Part shown: one piece after another, positions 8,715 to 16,577 of the stretch
Layout of the letters: every line of letters starts with the position of its first letter
Numbering within the stretch: position 1 is the stretch's first letter
Assembly: GCA_029782145.1 (NCBI GenBank)
Contig: JAKOVH010000002.1
Location: 56,097 to 120,096, forward strand
Reading direction: 5' to 3'
Origin: Actinomycetes bacterium
Lineage (GTDB): Bacteria > Actinomycetota > Acidimicrobiia > Acidimicrobiales > Acidimicrobilacustridaceae
Length of the DNA: 64,000 nt
Notes under the pieces: generated by a model
The model's input: only the letters and a program-made list of their open reading frames with translations
Database searches by the model: none
Told to the model about the DNA's origin: nothing
Made by a program: the position numbers and the translations under genes

Positions 8715-10016
8715 TCAGCCTCCGGCGCGGTGCCGTCGAGACCCGGGTGGTGGGGCGAGCGGGCGCTCGGCCGCGGCGTGCTCGTCACGGAAGTCGAAGG
8801 CGACCTTGATGGCGCCGGTGTCGCCCTGGCGGACGATGGTGGTGAACGCCTGGCGCCACTCGTCGAGTCGGAACCGGTGGGTCAGCATGCCCGACAGGTC
8901 GATGCGCCCGTCGAGGAGGAGGTCGAAGAAGTGCTCGAAGGCGTGGCGGCGTCGGCCCTCGAACGTCTCGTCGCCGAACGCGTTGGACCCGACGAGGTGC
9001 AGCTCCTTGAAGTACCAGGGCGTCCACTCGAAGCGCGCCGGGGCGCTGACGCCGAGCTGCACGAGCGTCCCTTGCTCGCGCAGCACCCGCAGGGCCACCT
9101 CGCACGTCGCCGGTGCGCCGACCGTGTCGTAGACGACGTCGATGCGTCCCGGGTAGGCGACCGGCAGGCCGTTCCACGGCACCCGGAGGGTGGCGCCCGA
9201 CCAGGCGGCGAGCGCCTCGACGAGGGCGTCGGCCGGCTCCGACGCGAACACCTCGGCCCCCAGCGCGGCGGCCTGCTCCGCCTGGGCCGGCCAGCGGGCG
9301 ACGGTGGCCACCTCGACGCCGGGGTGGAGCTGGCGCAGGATGGCGGTGGCGGTGGTGCCCAGCGCGCCGGCGCCGTAGACGACCACCCTCGACCCGGGTG
9401 GCGGTGGGTTGCGGCAGATGGCGTGGAACGAGACCGACCACGGGTCGGCCAGCACGGCCACCTCGTCGGCGACGGCGTCGGGCACCGGGAACGCCATCGT
9501 GTGGTGGGCGGGGAGCCGTTCGGCGAAGCCTCCGGTGGCCTCCACCGCGTTGCCCGTGTGGATGCCGGGGGAGAGCCGGCCCTCGTGGAAGTTCCAGCAG
9601 ATCGAGTAGTCGCCCCGCTCGCAGGCCGGGCACACCGGGGAGATCCCCCGGGGCCGGCACCCGATGTTGGGGGAGAGCACGACCCGCTGGCCGACGTCGA
9701 GCCCCCGCACGGCCGGCCCCGCCTCGTCGACGATCCCGACGACCTCGTGGCCGAGCACCTGCGGGAAGGAGATGAAGGCGGTCATCGGGTTGTCGTCGGC
9801 GTCGCCGAAGTCCATCAGCACCTGCTTGGTGTCCGAGCCGCAGATGCCGGTGAGCCGGTTGCGCAGCACCAGCCAGTCGTCGGCCAGGATCGGCGGGTCG
9901 TCGAGCTCGACCAGCGCGATCGGCGCCGAGGCGAGGTTGCGCAGCAGCAGCGGCGCGTCGTGGGGCAGCTCGTCGGGCCACGGCTCGGGCTGGGTGAGGA
10001 ACTGGAGCGCTCTCAC
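8715..10016 (-). CDS. Zinc-dependent alcohol dehydrogenase (MDR family)
   Basis: A medium-chain dehydrogenase of 433 residues. Catalytic zinc ligands appear in GICGSD and LGHEVVG. The four structural-zinc cysteines lie in the span from IGCRPRG to DYSIC (CxxxxxxxxCxxC pattern). VVVYGAGALGTTA is the NAD(P) fold. It resembles sorbitol/threonine-dehydrogenase-like enzymes that oxidise secondary alcohols of polyols. It is longer than the usual 340-360 residues, mainly from inserts in the N-terminal domain. The start is GTG, overlapping the upstream SDR stop as GTGA. Confidence 0.88.
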   Translation of the reverse strand: MRALQFLTQPEPWPDELPHDAPLLLRNLASAPIALVELDDPPILADDWLVLRNRLTGICGSDTKQVLMDFGDADDNPMTAFISFPQVLGHEVVGIVDEAGPAVRGLDVGQRVVLSPNIGCRPRGISPVCPACERGDYSICWNFHEGRLSPGIHTGNAVEATGGFAERLPAHHTMAFPVPDAVADEVAVLADPWSVSFHAICRNPPPPGSRVVVYGAGALGTTATAILRQLHPGVEVATVARWPAQAEQAAALGAEVFASEPADALVEALAAWSGATLRVPWNGLPVAYPGRIDVVYDTVGAPATCEVALRVLREQGTLVQLGVSAPARFEWTPWYFKELHLVGSNAFGDETFEGRRRHAFEHFFDLLLDGRIDLSGMLTHRFRLDEWRQAFTTIVRQGDTGAIKVAFDFRDEHAAAERPLAPPPGSRRHRAGG

Positions 10017-10813
10017 GGCTGAGGGTCCTCCGCGGTGGCGAACGACGCCGCCCCGGCGAGGTAGCCGTCGATGTCGCTGGTCTTGAGCTCGGCGACCGCC
10101 TTCAGGTCGGGCACGTACACCTCGAAGCGGTCGCTCGTCAGCGCGTCGCAGATGGCCGCGGCCACCGTGCCGGGCGGCTCGAAGGGCCCGGTGAAGGCCG
10201 CCGGGTCGTTCCCGGGCTGGTCCCAGATCTCGGTGTCGATCGCCCCCGGCAGGACGAGCCGGACGTCGACCCCGGTCGACCACAGGTCGATCGCCATCGA
10301 CTCCGACCATCCGCACAGGGCGAACTTCGACGCCACGTAGGCCCCTTCGCCAGGGATGCCGAGGCGCCCGCCCAGGCTGGAGACGTTGGCGATCACGCCG
10401 CGGTCGCGCTCGAGCATCCGGGGCAGCACGGCGAGGCTGACCGCCACCGGCGACAGGAAGTTGGTGCGCATCACGTCGTCGACGGTGGTGACGTCGAGCC
10501 GGAGGACCCGCCGACGCATCGGCCGGGCGGCGTTGTTGACCACGGCGTCGAGGCCGTCGAGGGCGTCCCATGCCTCGAGCGCCACGGCGGCGGCGGCCTC
10601 GGGGTCGGACAGGTCGACGGACCACCAGCGGTGCCGACCCGCCGGGCCGGCCTGCGTGCAGGCGTCGGTCACCGCGGCCAGCCGGTCGGCCCGCCGGGCG
10701 ACCACGCCGACGGTCGCGCCTCGCGCCGCCAGCATCGGGGCCAGCGCCGCGCCGATCCCCGAGGACGCCCCCGTGACCAGCACCTTGGCGCCTTCCAGCG
10801 ACGACAGGGCCAT
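10013..10813 (-). CDS. SDR family oxidoreductase
   Basis: The first gene of the leftward catabolic operon, 266 residues. Classical SDR motifs are all present: TGASSGIG, VVNNAARP, the Ser of NVSSLGG and YVASK as the YxxxK active site. It is predicted to oxidise a secondary alcohol or reduce a ketone with NAD(P)(H). The start ATG is 99 bases from the divergent FGGY kinase start, so the two genes share one regulatory region. It is coupled by GTGA to the zinc alcohol dehydrogenase. The exact substrate cannot be inferred. Confidence 0.9.
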   Translation of the reverse strand: MALSSLEGAKVLVTGASSGIGAALAPMLAARGATVGVVARRADRLAAVTDACTQAGPAGRHRWWSVDLSDPEAAAAVALEAWDALDGLDAVVNNAARPMRRRVLRLDVTTVDDVMRTNFLSPVAVSLAVLPRMLERDRGVIANVSSLGGRLGIPGEGAYVASKFALCGWSESMAIDLWSTGVDVRLVLPGAIDTEIWDQPGNDPAAFTGPFEPPGTVAAAICDALTSDRFEVYVPDLKAVAELKTSDIDGYLAGAASFATAEDPQP

Positions 10814-10912
10814 GACGCGCTCCGACTGACGACCACCCGCGGTCGACGACCTCGACACGGTACATTGCCGCCTCTGACGGACGCGTCGGATCTGCGGTTC
10901 CGGGGGGAGCAC
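10814..10912. promoter_or_regulatory. Shared divergent promoter region
   Basis: This 99-base gap separates the leftward SDR operon from the rightward FGGY kinase and must hold both promoters. On the plus strand TACATT at 10861-10866 could be a -10 element. A purine-rich ribosome site (ggggggagc) ends just before the GTG at 10913. No clear -35 box or operator palindrome was found. Confidence 0.4.
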
Positions 10913-12286
10913 GTGGCGCTCGAGGTCACCGTGGGCATCGACATCGGCACCACGTCGGTGAAGGCGCTGGCCGTCGACGCCGACGGCCGGGTCGTGGCCC
11001 GCAGCCGGGTCCCGCACGAGCTGCTGGCCTCGCACGCCGGTGAGCTGGCCCACCGGGCCGATCGGGCGTGGCGCGACGGCGTGCTGGCCGCGTTGGCGGC
11101 GGTGGTCGACGCTGCGGCCGCCGGGGCCGCGCTGGAGGTGCGCGGGGTGCAGGTGGCGGCCATGGTGCCGTCGCTGTGCGCCGTCGACGAGCAGGGCACC
11201 CCGATCTCGCCCGGGCTCCTCTACGGCGACGCCCGCGGCGCGGGTGCCGACCGCGACGCCCGATCCGACGCCGGGGAGCTGGTCGGCTTCCTGCGGTGGC
11301 TGAGCGCCCAGCACCCCGGCGCCGCGGGCTTCTGGCCGGCCCAGGCCGTGGCCAACGCCGCCCTCGCCGGCGTTGGCGCGGTCGACTCGACCGTGGCCTA
11401 CACCTCCACCCCGCTCTACGACGGCACGGGCTGGGACCGCGAGGTCGCCTCGGCGGCGGGGGTCGACGACGTGGGGCGCCTGCCGCTCGTCGTGCCCGGC
11501 GCCCAGGCGGTGGGCCACGTGGCCGCCGCGGGTGGGGCGCCCCTCGGCGCCGGCACCATCGACGCCCTCGGCGAGCAGCTCGTCGCCGGGGCGGTCGCGG
11601 AGGGCGACGTGCTCGTCATCCTCGGCTCCACCCTCATCACGTGGGTCGTGGCGCCGGGCTGGCCGCAGGCCGACGGGCTCTGGACCGTGCCCCACACGGT
11701 GGGCGGGCAGGCGCTCGTGGGCGGGCCCTCGAACGCCGGCGGCCTCTTCGTCGGCTGGGTGGCCGGGCGGCTGGGCGTCGACCGGTGGCACGACCGAGCC
11801 GACGCCGCCGGGGGCGAGCCGGCGCTGGCCCCCGATCGGGTGCCGGTGTGGCAGCCCTACCTGCGGGGCGAGCGGGTGCCGCACCACGACGCGGGCCGAC
11901 GGGCCTCGTTGCACGACCTCGACATCGGCATGGGCGGCGAGGCCATCCTGCGGGCCGCCTACGAGGCGTCGGGGTTCGCCGTGCGCCACCTGCTCGACCT
12001 GTCGGGCCTGGCGACCCGCCGCGTCGTGGCCACCGGCGGCGGCGTGCACGACGCGGCGTGGGTGCAGGCGCTGGCCGACGTCACCGGACTGCCCGTCGAC
12101 GTGGTGGCGGTGCCCGAGGGTGCCGCCCTGGGCGCGGCGTGGCTCGCCCGCCAGACCGCAGGGCTCGAGGCGCCAGGAGCCGCCGCCTCGCGATGGGTCC
12201 GCACCGGCCGGCGCGTCGAGCCCGACCCGCGCTGGGCCGACGCCGCCGCCGCTCGCTACCGGCGCTACCGGGAGCTGGCGGGCTGA
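10913..12286 (+). CDS. FGGY-family carbohydrate kinase
   Basis: A sugar kinase of 457 residues. The N-terminal phosphate-1 motif is VGIDIGTTSVKALAVD (residues about 6-21), and the C-terminal ATP-binding region contains ATGGGVHDAAWVQALADVTG and EGAALGAAWLA. It is close in layout to xylulokinase and gluconokinase, somewhat shorter than the usual 480-510 residues. It phosphorylates a ketose, polyol or aldonate in the cytoplasm. I chose the GTG at 10913 because GGGGGAG lies directly upstream and the FGGY domain begins four residues later. It is divergent from dehydrogenase and aldolase genes, consistent with one inducible pathway. Confidence 0.88.
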   Translation: MALEVTVGIDIGTTSVKALAVDADGRVVARSRVPHELLASHAGELAHRADRAWRDGVLAALAAVVDAAAAGAALEVRGVQVAAMVPSLCAVDEQGTPISPGLLYGDARGAGADRDARSDAGELVGFLRWLSAQHPGAAGFWPAQAVANAALAGVGAVDSTVAYTSTPLYDGTGWDREVASAAGVDDVGRLPLVVPGAQAVGHVAAAGGAPLGAGTIDALGEQLVAGAVAEGDVLVILGSTLITWVVAPGWPQADGLWTVPHTVGGQALVGGPSNAGGLFVGWVAGRLGVDRWHDRADAAGGEPALAPDRVPVWQPYLRGERVPHHDAGRRASLHDLDIGMGGEAILRAAYEASGFAVRHLLDLSGLATRRVVATGGGVHDAAWVQALADVTGLPVDVVAVPEGAALGAAWLARQTAGLEAPGAAASRWVRTGRRVEPDPRWADAAAARYRRYRELAG

Positions 12287-12303
12287 GCCCGCCGCCGCGT
12301 TCC

Positions 12304-12323
12304 GCCGGCTGAACCGAGCCGGC
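12304..12323 (+). terminator. Short hairpin after the FGGY kinase
   Basis: GCCGGCT and AGCCGGC form a perfect 7-bp stem with a 6-base loop (gaaccg) 17 bases after the kinase stop. There is no U-tract, so it would be a weak or factor-assisted terminator. Confidence 0.4.
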
Positions 12324-12362
12324 AGAGCCCGACCGCGCCTGCTCCATGGCCGCCCAAAGCCT

Positions 12363-12537
12363 CGAACCTGTGCCCAAATCTGTCCCCTGAGGGACCGATT
12401 CGGGCACAGGTTCGGGGAGGGGGGCGAACGTGTGCCCGGATGTGTCTCCTGAGGGACCGATTCGGGCACAGGTTCGGGGAGAGGGCGAACCTGTGCCCGG
12501 ATGTGTCCCTAGAGGGACCGATTCGGGCACAGGTTCG
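12363..12537. repeat. Three tandem 52-nt nested palindromes
   Basis: Three copies (12363-12414, 12425-12476, 12486-12537) are separated by 10 and 9 bases of G/A-rich spacer. Each copy has an outer imperfect 18-bp stem whose arms begin cgaacctgtgccc and end gggcacaggttcg. Each also has an inner stem, gtccc with gggac, around a short loop. The right halves are identical in all three copies while the left halves differ at several bases. This looks like a REP-like element cluster or a strong transcription barrier. The spacers are too short and too alike for a CRISPR array. Confidence 0.85.
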
Positions 12538-12566
12538 GAGAGGGGCGCGCGGGTCCCACCGGGCCG

Positions 12567-12584
12567 AACTACATGAATGTAGTT
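12567..12584. promoter_or_regulatory. Operator-like perfect palindrome
   Basis: AACTACAT, two bases, ATGTAGTT: a perfect 8-bp inverted repeat ending 8 bases before the proposed GTG of the small zinc-ribbon gene. It is notably AT-rich for this genome. Its TACA/TGTA half-sites recall operators of BlaI/MecI/CopY-type winged-helix repressors, but that resemblance is only suggestive. Confidence 0.5.
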
Positions 12585-12592
12585 TGGCGACG

Positions 12593-12907
12593 GTGAAGGA
12601 GCAACCGGACCGGGACGTGCCGGGCCGCGCCGTCAGGGTCGTCTGCCCGTCGTGCGGCAAGCGGTCGATGGGCTCGTTCCGCGTGTCCGATTCCTTCGGC
12701 GCCGTCGTGCCGACCAAGAAGGGCGAACGGGCCGCCACCATCTCGTTCCGGCAGGTCCGCCTCACGTGCCAGCGCAGCGCCTGCGCCCACACGGTCGAGG
12801 TCGAGACGGTCCGGCTGGCGGAGGAGATCAACCGCGTCGCCCGGGCCGGGGCCCGCGACCTCCAGCTGTGGAAGCGCCCCGAGCTCAGGGTGCCCGCACT
12901 GCGCTGA
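12593..12907 (+). CDS. Small zinc-ribbon-like hypothetical protein
   Basis: A 104-residue protein of unknown function. CPSCGK (Cys18, Cys21) and CQRSAC (Cys59, Cys64) could form a four-cysteine zinc ribbon; the rest is basic with a helical C-terminus (residues about 75-92). I favour the GTG at 12593; a TTG three codons upstream lies inside the palindrome. The open frame continues upstream through the repeats, but that part is not protein-like. The operator-like palindrome right before it suggests tight regulation. A DNA- or RNA-binding role would fit but is not shown. Confidence 0.6.
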   Translation: MKEQPDRDVPGRAVRVVCPSCGKRSMGSFRVSDSFGAVVPTKKGERAATISFRQVRLTCQRSACAHTVEVETVRLAEEINRVARAGARDLQLWKRPELRVPALR

Positions 12908-12921
12908 CCCGCTCGCCCTTC

Positions 12922-12976
12922 CCGTTCTGGTGGAGGTTCACCCCCCGATCCGGGGGGTGAACCTCCACCAGAACGG
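12922..12976. repeat. Perfect 26-bp inverted repeat
   Basis: Two perfectly complementary 26-base arms (12922-12947 and 12951-12976) flank a 3-base loop (atc). It starts 14 bases after the stop of the zinc-ribbon gene, so it may end that transcript, but no T-run follows on either side. The perfect arms and length are unusual for a simple terminator and suggest a mobile or protein-bound palindromic element. Confidence 0.85.
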
Positions 12977-13074
12977 TGGGCGCGGCGAGATCGCGCTCAA
13001 GTCCGCAGCCGACGTGGCCGACAACGACGTGGGGAAGTGGCTCCGTCCGTCACGATCGAAGGTGAGGGGGGCTC

Positions 13075-13443
13075 ATGAGGAAGACCTGCCCGTGCGGCTG
13101 CGGCCGCCCGATCAGCCTGGGGCTGGCGGCGGCCGCCCGTGACTACAGCCGCCTGATCGAGGACATGGACGGCGCTCGAGGGGTGTTCGCCTGGGCGGCC
13201 CAGGCCGTGCCGCCCGACGAGCCCGACCGGGCGAGCACGCAGCAGGACATCGTCGTGGTGCGAGAGCTCGGTGAGCACGTCGAGGGCCTGCTGCTCGCCC
13301 ACCTCCACGGCTCGGCACGCGCGGGGGTGGCCCCGACCGTCGCCGAGCTGCACCGCCGGATGGAGGACTACGAAGAGGCGCTGGAGGCCCTGGGCGCACG
13401 GTGGCAGAGGGCCGGCGGCGGGGGTGCACCGACACCCGCCTGA
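13075..13443 (+). CDS. Hypothetical protein with N-terminal CPCGCG motif
   Basis: A 122-residue protein I do not recognise. It begins MRKTCPCGCGRPI, with three cysteines within five residues, as in small zinc-knuckle or CGCGR-type heads. This is followed by a largely helical acidic region (residues about 20-110) and a Gly/Pro-rich tail. A good ribosome site (GAGGGGGG) lies about 5-12 bases before the ATG. No membrane segment or signal peptide is seen. It stands alone between the palindrome island and the heptose operon. Confidence 0.65.
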   Translation: MRKTCPCGCGRPISLGLAAAARDYSRLIEDMDGARGVFAWAAQAVPPDEPDRASTQQDIVVVRELGEHVEGLLLAHLHGSARAGVAPTVAELHRRMEDYEEALEALGARWQRAGGGGAPTPA

Positions 13444-13549
13444 GCGCGCGCCATCCCACGTCTCCGACGCCGGTGCCTCGCCGCCCGCTCGGGCCGCAGC
13501 CACTTTCCAGCGCACGCGGCGAGCGCCGCTGCTAATGATGTGCCCCGGT

Positions 13550-14887
13550 ATGGGGGTGCAAGCGCCGGTGGTCCGGCATCGCTTCGCGTTCGCATTGGCG
13601 GCCGTCGCACTCGGCGCGCTCGTCCTGCGGGTCGCCTTCGTGGTCGCAATGCGCGATCGCGCCGTGCTGTCAGACGGGTTCCACTACCACCAAGGGGCGC
13701 TCTACCTCGTCGACGGCCGCGGGTTCATCAACCCCTTGTCGCTGGCGATGAACGGGACCGTCACCCCCGATGCCGTCCACCCTCCGGCATGGGAGTCGCT
13801 CCTCGCCGTCGCCAGCTGGCTCGGCATGCGCAGCTGGTTCTGGCACCAGCTCGTGGCCGTGGTGGTGGGCACCGGGGCGGTGGTCATGGTGGGCCTGGCC
13901 GGGCGCCAGGCGTTCGGCGCCCGGGTGGGTCTGATCGCGGCGGCGCTCGCCGCGGTGTACCCGAACTTCTGGATCTACGAGCGCGACCTCATGAGCGAGC
14001 CGCTCGCCCTGTTCGCCGTGGCGCTCGTGCTGTTCCTCACCTACCGGTTCCGCGCCCGACCCAGCCTCGGGCTCGCCGTCGCCCTCGGCGCCGCCGTGGG
14101 GCTGGCGGCGATGACGCGGGCCGAGCTGGTCCTGCTCGGGCCGCTCGTGGTCGCGCCCCTGCTGCTCAGCCGGCGCCAGCTCGACTGGGCACCTCGGATC
14201 GGGTGGCTCGCCGCCGCCGGGGGCGCCTGCGTGCTGTTGATCGCGCCGTGGGCCGCCTACAACACCACCCGGTTCGAGCGCTTCGTGCCGTTGTCGAACG
14301 GCGCCGGCTCGGCGATGCTCGCCGGCAACTGCCCGAAGACCTACGAGGGCGACCTCTACGCCTACTACGACTTCGGGTGCCTCACCCGGACCCGGCAGGT
14401 CTCGAGCGATCCCTCGATCGCCGACGGCCAGTTCCGTCACACCGCCCTGGACTTCATGCGGGCGAACAAGGCCGAGGTGCCCGTCGTCGCCCTCGCCCGA
14501 GTGGGGCGGGCGTTCAACCTCTACCGCCCGTTCCAGCAGGCGCGCCTCGAGACCGAGCGCGGCGGTCCGCTGTGGTCGCTGCGGCTGGCCCTGCTGACCT
14601 ACTGGGTGCTCGCCCCGTTGGCCGTCGCCGGGGTGTTCGTCGCCCGGAGGCGCCGGCAGGTGGTGTGGCCGTTGCTGGTCCCGGTGTTCATCGTCGTCGT
14701 CGCCGTGCTGCCCTCCATCGGCACGGTGCGGTACCGGGCGATCGCCGAGGTCTCCATCGTGCTGCTCGCCGCGCTCACCATCGACGCGGCGCTGCGCCGG
14801 TGGCTGCCCGACCTCGGTCGGCGACGCCCGCGGGCCGAGCCCGACGTCGAGCCCACCCCCACGGACCTCGAGGTCCAGTCGGCGTGA
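13550..14887 (+). CDS. Polytopic membrane glycosyltransferase (GT39/GT-C-like)
   Basis: An integral membrane protein of 445 residues with about 9-10 hydrophobic helices. It looks like the GT-C superfamily, which transfers sugars from polyprenyl-phosphate donors on the outer face. The first large loop holds DGFHYHQGALYLVDGRG, the position of the acidic active site in this superfamily, and YERDLMSEPLALF follows in a later loop. I chose the ATG at 13550: TAATGAT at 13533-13539 could be a -10 box, giving a nearly leaderless transcript. ATGs at 13535 and 13538 are alternatives. It is the first gene of the heptose operon, coupled by GTGA to the kinase. Confidence 0.8.
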   Translation: MGVQAPVVRHRFAFALAAVALGALVLRVAFVVAMRDRAVLSDGFHYHQGALYLVDGRGFINPLSLAMNGTVTPDAVHPPAWESLLAVASWLGMRSWFWHQLVAVVVGTGAVVMVGLAGRQAFGARVGLIAAALAAVYPNFWIYERDLMSEPLALFAVALVLFLTYRFRARPSLGLAVALGAAVGLAAMTRAELVLLGPLVVAPLLLSRRQLDWAPRIGWLAAAGGACVLLIAPWAAYNTTRFERFVPLSNGAGSAMLAGNCPKTYEGDLYAYYDFGCLTRTRQVSSDPSIADGQFRHTALDFMRANKAEVPVVALARVGRAFNLYRPFQQARLETERGGPLWSLRLALLTYWVLAPLAVAGVFVARRRRQVVWPLLVPVFIVVVAVLPSIGTVRYRAIAEVSIVLLAALTIDAALRRWLPDLGRRRPRAEPDVEPTPTDLEVQSA

Positions 14888-15864
14888 TCCTCACCCGCAC
14901 CCCGTTGCGCGTCTCGATCGCCGGCGGCGGGACGGACCTCCCGTCGTACTACCGGCGGGCCGGCGGCACGGTGGTGTCGGCGGCGGTCAACAAGTACGTG
15001 TACCTCGCCGTGAACGGCACGTTCACCGACGACTACCTGCTCAAGTACGCCGAGCAGGAGCGCGTCGAGCGGCCCGAGGACGTGCACCACCCGCTCATCC
15101 GGGAGGTCCTGCTCGAGCACGGCGTCGAGCCGGGCGTCGAGATCGTCAGCGTGGCCGACATCCCCGCCGGCACCGGCCTCGGCTCGTCGGGCGCCTTCAC
15201 GGTGGGGCTGCTGCGGGCGCTGCACGCCTTCCGCAAGGAGCACGTGGCGACGGCCGACCTCGCCGAGCAGGCGTGCCACATCGAGATCGAGCGCCTCGGC
15301 GACCCCGTCGGCAAGCAGGACCAGTACATCGCCGCCTTCGGCGGGCTCAGCCGGTTCGACTTCCACCCCGACGGCTCGGTCGACGTGTCCCGCCTCGACG
15401 TCGGGGCCGACACCCTGGCCGACCTCGAGGAGCACCTGCTGCTCTTCTTCACCGGCTACGCCCGCCGGGCCACCTCGATCCTCTCGGACCAGAAGGCCCG
15501 CTCGGAGCGCGACGACGCCGCCATGCTCGCCAACCTCGACGAGGTGCGCGAGCTCGGCCGCCAGATCAGCGACGCCCTGGTGGCGGGCGACACCAACCGG
15601 TTCGGGCACCTGATGCACGAGCACTGGATGCACAAGCGCGAGCGCACCAACGGCATCACCAACCCCGACATCGACGGCTGGTACGAGCTCGCCCGCGCCA
15701 ACGGCGCCATCGGCGGGAAGCTGGTGGGGGCCGGCGCCGGTGGGTTCCTGCTGTTCTACGCGGAGAACCCCCGCTGCCTGCGCGCCGCCATGGCGGCGGG
15801 CGGGCTGCCCGAGGTCCGGTTCGGCTTCGACCACGACGGCTCCGTCGTGCTGGCCCGCAGCTGA
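14884..15864 (+). CDS. hddA: D-glycero-alpha-D-manno-heptose 7-phosphate kinase (GHMP family)
   Basis: A GHMP kinase of 326 residues that should phosphorylate D-glycero-alpha-D-manno-heptose 7-phosphate at C1. The N-terminus TPLRVSIAGGGTDLPSYY is characteristic of HddA-type kinases, and PAGTGLGSSGAFTVGLL is the GHMP ATP-binding motif. GDPVGKQDQYIAAFGG and the C-terminal GGKLVGAGAGGFLLFY complete the family pattern. The start is a GTG overlapping the previous stop. Fucose kinase is the nearest alternative, but the neighbouring GmhA, GmhB and HddC genes settle the choice. Confidence 0.88.
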   Translation: MILTRTPLRVSIAGGGTDLPSYYRRAGGTVVSAAVNKYVYLAVNGTFTDDYLLKYAEQERVERPEDVHHPLIREVLLEHGVEPGVEIVSVADIPAGTGLGSSGAFTVGLLRALHAFRKEHVATADLAEQACHIEIERLGDPVGKQDQYIAAFGGLSRFDFHPDGSVDVSRLDVGADTLADLEEHLLLFFTGYARRATSILSDQKARSERDDAAMLANLDEVRELGRQISDALVAGDTNRFGHLMHEHWMHKRERTNGITNPDIDGWYELARANGAIGGKLVGAGAGGFLLFYAENPRCLRAAMAAGGLPEVRFGFDHDGSVVLARS

Positions 15865-16577
15865 TGCGTCGCGACTGCCTCGTGCTCGCCGGTGGCCTCG
15901 CCACCAGGATGCGCCCGGCCACCGACGCGGTGCCCAAGGCGCTGCTGCCCGTGGCGGGCGAGCCCTTCGCCGTGCACCAGCTGCGCTGGTTGGCGTCGGA
16001 GGGCGTCGACCGGGTGGTCATGTCCATCGGCCACCTGGGCGGGCAGATCCGCGAGGCGCTGGGCGCACGGAGCGACCTGGGCGTCGCTGTCGACTTCGTC
16101 GACGAGGGCGACCGCCGGCTCGGCACGGGCGGCGCGGTCCGCTTCGCCGTCGACGAGGGCGCCCTCGGCGAGGAGTTCCTCGTGCTGTACGGCGACTCGT
16201 GGCTGCAGGTCGACATCACCGCGGTCGAGGCGGCCCACCGCGCATCGGGGCTGGAGGCGCTCATGGTCGTCCACCGCAACGAAGGGCGCTGGGACACGAG
16301 CAACGTGGTCTTCGACGGGCGGCGGATCGTGCGCTACGACAAGCACGAGGCCGAGCCGGCCGCCGCCGGCATGCACTACATCGACTACGGCCTCTCCGTG
16401 CTGCGCTCCTCCACGGTCGCCCAGCGGATCCCCGCCGACGAGCCGAGCGACCTGGCCACGCTGTTCAACGGCCTGAGCCTCGAGGGGCGCCTGGCAGGAT
16501 ACGAAGCCGGCCAACGGTTCTTCGAGATCGGGTCGCGCGACGGATGGATCGAGCTCGACCGGCACCTGGCCCGATGA
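15864..16577 (+). CDS. hddC: Heptose-1-phosphate nucleotidyltransferase
   Basis: A sugar-phosphate nucleotidyltransferase of 237 residues. VLAGGLATRMRPATDAVPKALLP is the pyrophosphorylase signature, recognisable at residues about 7-29, and VLYGDSW provides a metal-binding Asp. It lacks the C-terminal left-handed helix of GlmU-type enzymes. In the GDP-heptose pathway this step makes GDP-D-glycero-alpha-D-manno-heptose from heptose 1-phosphate; the choice of GTP over other nucleotides is inferred from the kinase type, not read from residues. The ATG overlaps the HddA stop as TGATG, and the stop overlaps the next ATG. Confidence 0.85.
   Translation: MRRDCLVLAGGLATRMRPATDAVPKALLPVAGEPFAVHQLRWLASEGVDRVVMSIGHLGGQIREALGARSDLGVAVDFVDEGDRRLGTGGAVRFAVDEGALGEEFLVLYGDSWLQVDITAVEAAHRASGLEALMVVHRNEGRWDTSNVVFDGRRIVRYDKHEAEPAAAGMHYIDYGLSVLRSSTVAQRIPADEPSDLATLFNGLSLEGRLAGYEAGQRFFEIGSRDGWIELDRHLAR

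Larger units (their letters stand above)
12287..12592. other. Intergenic island with stacked palindromes
   Basis: A gene-free stretch of about 306 bases between the FGGY kinase and a small zinc-ribbon gene. It holds a short hairpin (12304-12323), three tandem 52-base palindromes (12363-12537) and an 18-base operator-like palindrome (12567-12584). Open frames across it on either strand are by-products of the repeats. Confidence 0.8.

Noticed and set aside
12081..12530. Minus-strand ORFs crossing the palindromes
   Set aside because: Their translations repeat the palindrome and overlap the well-supported FGGY kinase; no protein features.
12363..12537. Possible CRISPR array
   Set aside because: Repeats are palindromes separated by only 9-10 near-identical purine-rich bases; no distinct spacers and no cas genes nearby.
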